This document shows positions 56,563 to 64,000 of a stretch of 64,000 nt of DNA, one piece after another (position 1 is the first letter of the stretch; each line of letters begins with the position of its first letter). Source of the stretch: Tolypocladium sp. Sup5 PDA-1 (Eukaryota; Ascomycota; Sordariomycetes; Hypocreales; Ophiocordycipitaceae); NCBI GenBank assembly GCA_000750105.3, contig JPHH03000003.1, forward strand, positions 186,001-250,000, in the 5' to 3' direction. The notes below the pieces were generated by a model that did not search any database, was not told the DNA's origin, and was given only the letters and a program-made list of their open reading frames with translations. The translations under genes were made by a program, and so were the position numbers.

Positions 56563-59513
56563 ATGCTATCCAACCCCCTCCAGCGGTACTCTCCCTATCA
56601 CAATCCCGCCGCGGCATCGGCATACAACAATCACCTGAATCAAGCTCAAATCAACGCCAACGCCAACGCATTCGGGACCTTCAGGCCAGACTCCAGTTAT
56701 GGATTCCAGCAGCTCGAACAAGGCATGGCCGTGGCGAGCCCTCCCATGACCAGCCCCGGCTCTCACCCGAACCAGGAGCAGCACCAACCTGCGACTTCCA
56801 ACAGGTCGTCGGGGACGTCAGGGCCGGTCAGGAGGAGGATCAGTCGAGCATGCGACCAGTGCAACCAGCTGCGGACGAAATGCGACGGACGACACCCTTG
56901 CGCTCATTGCATCGGTACGTGCTGCCCGCCACCGGAGGAGCGCTTTCTGACCTCGCTAACCCCTCTCTAGAGCTCAACCTCAGCTGCGAGTATATGCGCC
57001 AAAAGAAGAAACGGGGCAAGGCCTCGCGAAAGGACCTTGCCGCGAGGGCCGCGGCTCAAGCGGATGGCCCTCCTTCGCCCAACGGTGACAGCGGCAATCC
57101 CCAAGCAAAAACGGAGCTCGCAGATGCCTCAGCAAGCATCCCCCAGGGGCATGATGTATCTCGACGTACTAGCAACGACGAGATGACGGGAGCTCGGTCC
57201 GACGCCGAATTCCAAAGTCGTCACACCAACGCCTCCAGCGAGATGTCGGACCAATCTCATCTCGCCGATGACACTCACATGGACAGAGGTACCATGGAAG
57301 ACGCTCAGCCACTCGACCTCAACGGCTATGGCAGGCTCCATCCCGGATACGACAGGCAAGGCATGGGTGGCGGAGGGATGATGACCAGCCCGGCATACTC
57401 CAACGAGCACGGCAACATGCCTGGATATCCGGGTTTGTCGTTTGGGCTCCTACCGCAGAGCCCGGCCAGCTTCAACAACGGCCCTGGCTTTCGAGTAGGA
57501 CACAGCCCGATGAACGGGTACCCGATGGCTGGCGGAACGTCTCCTGGCTGGGGGATGCCAATGTCATCGCCGCCTAGCCAATATCAAACACAGGTCCCAC
57601 ACCACCATAGCTACAACCACGCCAACCTCCGATATCCCGTCCTCGAACCTTTGCTTCCCCATATGGGGGCGATAATACCGATTACCCTGGCCTGCGACTT
57701 GCTCGACCTTTACTTCTCCTCGTCCTCGTCCGCTCAGATGCACCCGATGTCGCCGTACGTACTCGGATTCGTCTTCAGGAAAAAGGCCTTCCTGCACCCA
57801 ACCCGGCCGAGGAAATGCCAGCCGGCACTGCTAGCGAGCATGCTCTGGGTGGCTGCCCAGACAAGCGATGCTCCGCTTCTGACAAGCTCGCCGTCTGCTC
57901 GGACCAAAATCTGCCAGAGGCTCTTGGACCTCACCGTGCGGCTTCTCAAGCCCCTGATCCACACCCCAATGGGCGAGACTTACTCTACGTCCACCGCCGG
58001 CATGGGGGCAGTAGCTCTTGGGGGCCTGGGTGTTGCGATGCCTGGCTCTGTCAGCATGGATGCCCTGACCGGAGAGTACGGAGCCTTTGGAGCCGCCGGC
58101 CATCTCGACGACGTCGCGACCTACGCCCACCTGGCCACGGTCGTCTCCGCTAGCGAGTACAAGGGAGCGAGTCTGAGGTGGTGGAACGCTGCCTGGTCTC
58201 TTGCCCGGGAGCTCAAGCTTGGCCGCGAGCTCCCTCCAAACGAACCACGACCGAGCCACGAGAGGAACGAAGCCGAACACGACGGTCTAGACGAGCACGA
58301 TGCATGCCGAAACAGCCCCGGCTTTGTAACCGAAGAAGAACGAGAGGAACGACGGAGGATATGGTGGCTAGTCTACATCGTGGACAGACACTTGGCTCTG
58401 TGCTACAACCGCCCACTGTTCCTCCTCGACGTCGAATGCGCAGGCCTCTTGCAGCCTATGAACGACACTGCCTGGCAAAACGGGGACTTCAAGAGCTGTT
58501 CCGAGAGCAACCCTGATGCCAGTGCGCTGCGTCCCGTCTCACAAGGCTTCGGTGCCCAGAGCACTCGGGTCAGCGGATCTCAGTTCGAGTGCAGAGGCCA
58601 CAGCATCTTTGGCTACTTCCTACCGCTGATGACTATGCTCGGTGAGATTGTCGACTTGCATCACGCCAAGAACCATCCCAGGTTCGGCCTTGGCTTCCGC
58701 GGGGCCCACGAATGGGACGATCAAGCCGCAGAGATTCGTCGACATCTCGAGGTCTACGAGCAGAGCTTGAAGCGATTCGAGGAACGATACCTGACGAAAC
58801 CGACGGATGGGAGCCTCAAAGGAGACCAGGGCCGCGGCGAGACGGCCGAAAACCCAGCAGCCATCGATCCGAGCAGTCCATCGACGCAGTCCGTGTACAC
58901 CAACGCCTCGACCCGCATGACGGAGAGCGAGATCCAAGCCCGCATCGTGCTGGCGTACGGCACTCACGTCATGCACGTCCTGCACATCCTGCTGGCCGGC
59001 AAGTGGGATCCCATCAGCCTCCTAGACGACAACGACTTGTGGATCTCGACCCAGGAATTCATCACGTCGACGAGCCACGCGGTTTCCGCGGCCGAGGCCA
59101 TCAGCCAGATCCTCGAATACGACCCGGGCCTGGAGTTTATGCCCTTCTTCTTCGGGGCCTACCTCTTGCAGGGATCGTTCCTCCTCCTCTTGATCGCCGA
59201 CAAGCTGCAGTATGAGGCGTCGCCAAGCGTGGTCAGGGCGTGCGAGATCATCGTGCGGGCTCACGAGGCTTGTGTCGTGACTCTCAGCACAGAGTACCAG
59301 GTAAGCTCTGCCGAGAGGCTCCTCCTGCCTCCCTCCACTTATTATTTCGTCGCTAACGTTTCGGCACAGCGCAACTTCAGCAAGGTCATGCGTAGCGCTT
59401 TGGCCGTCGTTCGAGGCCGAGTCCCCGAGGATCTTGGGGAACAACATCAGCGTCGGAGAGAGCTTCTCAGCTTGTATCGATGGACCGGCGACGGAACGGG
59501 TCTCGCTCTGTGA
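56563..59513 (+). CDS. xyr1: XYR1/XlnR, Zn2Cys6 activator of xylanase and cellulase genes
   Basis: Exons 56563-56914, 56971-59300 and 59370-59513 give 941 aa, against about 940 for Trichoderma XYR1. The protein starts MLSNPLQRYS, as XYR1 does. The zinc cluster is at residues 97-123 (ACDQCNQLRTKCDGRHPCAHC, then CEYM), with the first intron inside it, as in other xlnR/xyr1 genes. The second intron is 69 nt, phase 0 and stop-free, so its retention would insert 23 residues after STEYQ. The middle homology region is strongly conserved (YPVLEPLLPH, DLYFSSSSSAQMHPMSPYVLGF, VVSASEYKGASLRWW). The C-terminus ends LYRWTGDGTGLAL. XYR1 is nuclear, answers xylose or sophorose signals and binds GGCTAA-type sites. 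Confidence 0.97.
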
Positions 59514-61753
59514 GTCAGCCGAACGAAATCTCGATTAGCGGTATGAACGGAATTTTGGCACGAGCATGTGGGAACGTAATTTGGACATCGTGGCGAGTCG
59601 CGCGGAACGGAAATCTTAGACCGTGGACGCTGTGTTGAATCGGCCGAGGGGACATCAGCCATGGCGTTTTTTTGTAAATCCGAGTGATACCAAATGGTCA
59701 ACTCTTTGATGTGTTGGCCACATCTTGCAAGCAACCTTTTCAAACCCCCAGACGAGGAGAGCGACTCGGCGCGACTCGCCCCTGACTTTGAAATCGCTTC
59801 TTCGGTCAGTTTGCGCACTGCTGGCCCACAATCTTTGGCAGGTGTTAAATGTGCCAAACAGTAGGGCCATTGAGAAAGGGGTACCTGTGGTGTAGTCTCG
59901 CGTACCGTGTGTCAAGGAGCCGTTGGTCGAGGAAGCCTGCTTTCCCTCCCTCGAGTTGAGGACTCAGGGGTCAGGTGACGTGTTCTAGTGCGGCCGGGTC
60001 GCAACCCCAAGGGAGTCAGGACGGGAGGGGGCCGTTCTGTGTTGAAGAATCGATGGCGTCTCTCGCAAGACTACAGGAGGTGGTGTAGAGACGTTCGGGT
60101 TGGCGGTTCGTGGGAACATTGTCGTCTCGAGGGAACTGGCCCATCAGCGTGCACGTGGTCCACATCCATGCTGCCAGGCTGCTCTGGTTTCCCTCTCTTT
60201 CCCAACGCCACTGTACCAGTGGTCTCTTTATACAAAGAGACGGTAGAGCTGTGTGTCTGGGCTCAGCCTGGCCCGTTGCTTCGTATTTCCCTTTGTTCCC
60301 CTCGTTCCCGAACGCGTCTCCTCGTCACGCCCGGCGGCCGCTCTCGGCCCGTTCGTCTCTCCACAGGCACCACACAGGAAGCTTCTTCCTGCAGAAGAAG
60401 AGTGCCATCGCGAGTACAAGGCCGCTATTAGGGTCGATATCGATCGAAGTCGCTGGGGTATAGAGAAGGACTCTGCGTTTCGCGCCGGTGATCAGGGTTC
60501 GTGGGTGAACAAAGCCGCAGCTGGAGCTGGTCGGGGCGAACCAAGAGCTGAACGCAGCGAAGCAGCCAGCTCTGCATCAGCGATACAAATTCTTACTGCA
60601 GTCCGAGTCAATTCCATCAACGTAAGGTACTTGATTAGCATCGTAGTGGACACCGGCGAGTTGGCTTAGCGTCGAGCCTCCCGACCCAGCCCCTGAGCAT
60701 GGTTGAAGTCGGTGGGCGCAGAACTGGGGACTGTCAGTATTGCTTGCAACGTATTTTCTGCAACTGATAGCTGCCTTTAATGCGCCATGCCACGAAATCA
60801 GAGTGCAAAGAGCCTGTACCGGGCGCTAGGCGGCCAAATGGTGTTGCAAGGTCTGAGCTCTCGCACCACCCCATCATTCGGCAGATTTCCCGAACCGTTG
60901 CTATGGAAGTCCCCATATTTCAAACACTTGTCTGCTCTAACAATGAGAGTCTGTTACAGCTGTGCAATGCATAGCAGCTGGAGACGCGGGACACGTGCCT
61001 TGCCAGACAGCTGTCACCGCCCTCCCCCATTCACCGACTGGCGCCTTCGTCCCATCAATACCCTCGCGCGTGACACAATTGATCCCGCTTGCTATTCAGG
61101 TGCTTTGCCTCACCGTGATCTCCTCGGCTATAAAGCTCTCGCCGTGCATTCACTGCCCACGGGGTGTTTGTCCAACACTTTCTTGCTCGTACTCCTCCAC
61201 TGAGTCTTGTCGCCCGCTCCTCCCCGTCACGAGAAACCTCGGACAGTCGCGCCATTCAGGCTTTGATTCACCTGTTGGAAGTCGGCTACGATCGCAGGAC
61301 CTGATCTTTGTCTTTTGCGGTTCCATCCCAGCGTGCTACCGGGAAGCGAAAACATCACCCATCAAGGTATCTCCGGCTTCACAAATCAAGATGCTTCCTT
61401 TGGCACTCCTCCAGCCGTGTTTGCCGCTTGGCACGCGGTGCACCTCCCATATGGAAGAGAAGCCGTCGTTTGATTATGTCCACATCACCTGTTGAGTCCC
61501 TCATCGCCATCACGGTGGAACCGTCTGCAACAAGGTGTACATTTTGCGTCAGACATCAGCCGAAGTCAGGGAGATCACGGGGAACCGTTTTCCGTGGATA
61601 TAAAAGGGCTTCTGACCTCCCTCTTGAACTACCGCTGACCGTAGAAAAGCAGCAGCTTTGGTTTTGCTTCCTCAGTGTCCATCTCCTCCAGCCGAACAGC
61701 ATACCGCCTGTCCAGACCCAGTATCAAACACCACCCATCCTCTAGCAACAGAG
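59514..61753. other. intergenic, no firm gene
   Basis: About 2.2 kb with random-looking ORFs. Two TATA-like elements are present, CTATAAAG at 61129-61135 and TATAAAAG at 61599-61606. The first has no coding sequence that I can attach to it. Confidence 0.45.
61599..61606 (+). promoter_or_regulatory. TATA box of the bZIP-signature gene
   Basis: A perfect TATAAAAG lies 148 bp before the ATG at 61754, with a pyrimidine-rich stretch after it. Confidence 0.6.
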
Positions 61754-62839
61754 ATGTCTTTCGACAACCCCAACCACAACAAGCGTCCGGCTCCTCAGAG
61801 CTACGAAGGCGAGAGTTCCTCCTCTCAGAATGTTGAGGAACCCCGCAAACGACGGGTGCCGGGCATCAACAACGCCCCTGACCCCTTATTCGATGACCCG
61901 GTCCCAACCCCAACATCGGCCCCGGCCCCGGCTGGGTACTATGGTGGGCAACTCCTTGAGCCACCGCCCAGCATGCCACCGCCCAGCCTGCCACCGCTCG
62001 GCATGCCTGTGGCGACCCCCCAGGAGTCTTTTGTCAGAGGGCTGCGTTCCATCGCACCAGCCCTCTTGATGCCGTACACTGTCCAGCCGCCCATCCTGGT
62101 CGCGGGCCACACTCTCCAGGAGTTGGGAGTCGCAATCCCCAACTGGGTGCTCCCAGAAGAAGCCCTCCGCCGTCAGCGATGCATTGCCAGTGAGATCGAG
62201 TACCAAAAGAGCAATCCTCCCGCTCTGCCTCCTTCCCGAATTCCAGATCTGCCCCCAAAGCAGGAAATCGCAGACTACATCGAGTTCCCGGACGGGGTCG
62301 ACGAAGAGACCCGGCACATGATCGAGGAGAAGAACAACAAGATTGCCTCGGAGGCTCAGAAGATTGACCGAGAGAGGAACAATATGGCCGCCAAGAAGAG
62401 CCGAGCACTTCGAATCGAGGCGCGAGACAACTACCGCGAGCTTCTCATTGAGGCCAAGGCAGAGCTGAAGCTGGTCCGGCTCATGCTGGCCGCTCATGGC
62501 TTCGACCCGGCCGTGTGGGATCACTTGGCCGCCCACGTGGCCCAGAACCTGTTGGCCCAAACCAGAGGAGAGGCCAATGCCGTCGATGCTCGGAGGGCCG
62601 AGTTGAAGAAACGGGAGGATGCTCGCAAGCGAGTCCAACGGATGCGAGCGAGGAACATCCTGCGGGCTGAACGTGAGGCTGCAGAGGCTGCTGCCCTCGA
62701 GCAAGCCCGGGCTTTCCCTGCTGCAGAGGACGGCCAGGAGATTCTCGAGGTACTGAGCCTTGAAGTTGTTGGAGCGGCCACGGTCGATGCCGGTTCTGCG
62801 GAGTACCTGCAGGTGGTGAGCCCGAGACTGGATGGCTAG
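61754..62839 (+). CDS. bZIP-signature protein with an atypical zipper
   Basis: Single exon, 361 aa. Residues 1-100 are polar and Pro-rich with a basic patch PRKRR (30-34). The segment 204-220 (KIDRERNNMAAKKSRAL) carries the bZIP basic-region signature N-x2-A-A-x2-S-R (Asn209, Ala212, Ala213, Ser216, Arg217). The helix that follows (221-246) lacks a clean leucine heptad: Leu lies at 230, 231, 238, 240 and 243. A second charged helix at about 285-320 (RRAELKKREDARKRVQRMRARN) could be a coiled coil. The family suggests a nuclear DNA-binding protein, but dimerisation may be unusual. I do not recognise a named ortholog. Confidence 0.75.
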   Translation: MSFDNPNHNKRPAPQSYEGESSSSQNVEEPRKRRVPGINNAPDPLFDDPVPTPTSAPAPAGYYGGQLLEPPPSMPPPSLPPLGMPVATPQESFVRGLRSIAPALLMPYTVQPPILVAGHTLQELGVAIPNWVLPEEALRRQRCIASEIEYQKSNPPALPPSRIPDLPPKQEIADYIEFPDGVDEETRHMIEEKNNKIASEAQKIDRERNNMAAKKSRALRIEARDNYRELLIEAKAELKLVRLMLAAHGFDPAVWDHLAAHVAQNLLAQTRGEANAVDARRAELKKREDARKRVQRMRARNILRAEREAAEAAALEQARAFPAAEDGQEILEVLSLEVVGAATVDAGSAEYLQVVSPRLDG

Positions 62840-63409
62840 GAGCATCTCTGAAATGATGGCATTGTCTGTGGTCTCGGCCTGAACGCGAGACTGTGAGGAA
62901 TGAATAGAATTTGGTGGTAGGAAGGTGTCGGAAGCTCGGGGACAACGGAGAGCAGATTGAGAATTCGGTTTCAGGGTGGTCAAGTCCTTTCAATACACTT
63001 GAGCGCAGCCAGCACACTTAATACTCGGAACGGAAGCTAGTGTTTTCCTCGGATCTCTTCTCGTTAGGCCAGGTAGTCGGAAAAGCTCTTGTACTTGCTC
63101 CCCTCCTGGTCTCCAGGTAGCAGTAATGCACATGCAGTCACTCCAGCCAGGCTGTTCGGGTCTTTGTTCAGTTGCCCCTGTGAATCCGCCTCCGTACAGC
63201 CCTCCTTTTCGCCGTTTACACTGTGCCACAAGTGAACTCTTCCTGAACAGACTCCTCGTGCCGATTTCTGCAGCGGCATGCAAACATCGACGCATCTATA
63301 AATTCTCGGCTGCCGCCCCCATCGATCCCAAGAACATCAGCACCACGCATCCTCCAAGCGCACTCGAGAGGGGCCAGCCTACCACACATCGCAACTTGCT
63401 TCCGCAACC
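62840..63409. other. intergenic; promoter of the next gene
   Basis: Short spacer with a TATA element near its right end. No gene is seen. Confidence 0.5.
63297..63303 (+). promoter_or_regulatory. TATA box of the small acidic protein gene
   Basis: TATAAAT lies 107 bp upstream of the ATG at 63410. Confidence 0.5.
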
Positions 63410-63925
63410 ATGTCATCTTCAGACTCTAGCAGCAAGACAGCAGCCCGACGCGGATCCAAAGCCACATCAACCAGCATGCCAGCGCCAGACTCGGCCGGCC
63501 CCCCCGTGGTTCCTCCACAGGCCCCCGAGGACGTGTCGTCGCCAGGATCGGGCAGCCTGTCCGTGGAGCTCGTGAACAACAGCGAGTCCCTGATCGACTA
63601 TAACGGGGACATCAAGGATGGCCTCATCGACCTCCTGGACCACATGGAGGAAGACGAGATGGTACCCACCGAAGAAAAGGACAAGACAGTCGAGCTGATG
63701 CACGCGGTTTTCCACTACGTCGAGTTCTGTGCCAACAACAACGATTCCGAAACCGAAATGCGCGACACGCTCAAGGCAATCGAGTTCACCTTTGATGAGA
63801 TCGTCTTCAAGCTGGACAAGGGATCGCCGTACCAAAAGGTCATCAACTGGTGTGCGATGCAGCGCTCGAAGAGGGAGAAACAGCAGAAACAGCAGAAGCG
63901 GAAGGAAGGCGTCGGAAGCTCTTGA
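63410..63925 (+). CDS. small acidic protein of unknown function
   Basis: Single exon, 171 aa, with ATG in a good context (CAACCATGTC). Residues 1-48 are Ser/Pro/Ala-rich and disordered. From about 50 to 148 the sequence is acidic and predicted helical (DGLIDLLDHMEEDEM, ELMHAVFHYVEFC, LKAIEFTFDEIVFKL). The end is a Lys/Gln-rich tail (KREKQQKQQKRK). There is no signal peptide or membrane helix. I do not recognise the family. It shares TATA-type promoter architecture and strand with the bZIP-signature gene 570 bp upstream, which might hint at joint regulation, but nothing shows it. Confidence 0.65.
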   Translation: MSSSDSSSKTAARRGSKATSTSMPAPDSAGPPVVPPQAPEDVSSPGSGSLSVELVNNSESLIDYNGDIKDGLIDLLDHMEEDEMVPTEEKDKTVELMHAVFHYVEFCANNNDSETEMRDTLKAIEFTFDEIVFKLDKGSPYQKVINWCAMQRSKREKQQKQQKRKEGVGSS

Positions 63926-64000
63926 GCCGGGGAGATTATGTACGGAATCCGACTGTCTGGTCACATGTCCGGGGGGATGGAGACGGTGAGGATTGGGCTC

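Overview
The window is nuclear DNA of a filamentous ascomycete. The evidence is short spliceosomal introns with GTRNGT donors and YAG acceptors, intergenic gaps of 0.2 to 5.7 kb, fungus-only families (P450foxy, HET-C2-type GLTP, NirA-like and XlnR/XYR1-type Zn2Cys6 regulators, ErdS), and one AT-rich repeat relic that looks mutated by RIP. The XYR1 ortholog and overall gene style point to Sordariomycetes, probably Hypocreales. The species cannot be named from the sequence alone. I see no CRISPR, operon or bacterial feature, and found no tRNA or rRNA by eye.

Layout: the 3' tail of a small membrane protein (1-150); a RING-H2 E3 ligase (2.5-4.3 kb); a P450foxy/CYP505 fatty-acid hydroxylase fused to its reductase (6.9-10.5 kb); a divergent pair formed by an AspRS-DUF2156 fusion (ErdS, minus strand) and an HSL-type alpha/beta hydrolase (ErdH-like, plus strand) at 11.4-17.4 kb; an FAD monooxygenase and a LaeA-like methyltransferase (minus, 17.7-21.4 kb); a RIP-like relic (about 21.7-22.9 kb); an O-methyltransferase (25.0-26.9 kb); a GLTP/HET-C2 protein (minus, 27.3-28.1 kb); a phospholipase D (29.6-32.4 kb); the ESCRT-associated protein Bro1 (34.4-37.7 kb); a cytochrome b2-type 2-hydroxyacid dehydrogenase (38.6-40.4 kb); the Ctf18 clamp loader and mitoribosomal uS4m/Nam9, sharing a short divergent promoter (40.6-45.7 kb); a NirA-like Zn2Cys6 factor (48.0-50.9 kb); the xylanase/cellulase regulator XYR1/XlnR (56.6-59.5 kb); a bZIP-signature protein (61.8-62.8 kb); and a small acidic protein (63.4-63.9 kb).

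The main point of biology is the ErdS/ErdH pair. ErdS is not a housekeeping AspRS. It carries a C-terminal DUF2156 (aminoacyl-tRNA transferase) domain, the architecture known to make ergosteryl-3beta-O-L-aspartate from Asp-tRNA and ergosterol, and the neighbouring hydrolase fits the enzyme that removes the aspartate. Other lipid-related genes lie within about 20 kb (P450foxy, GLTP, phospholipase D), as do three tailoring-type enzymes (FAD monooxygenase and two methyltransferases). That they work together is inference. The remainder is mostly conserved housekeeping and regulatory genes separated by long non-coding leaders.
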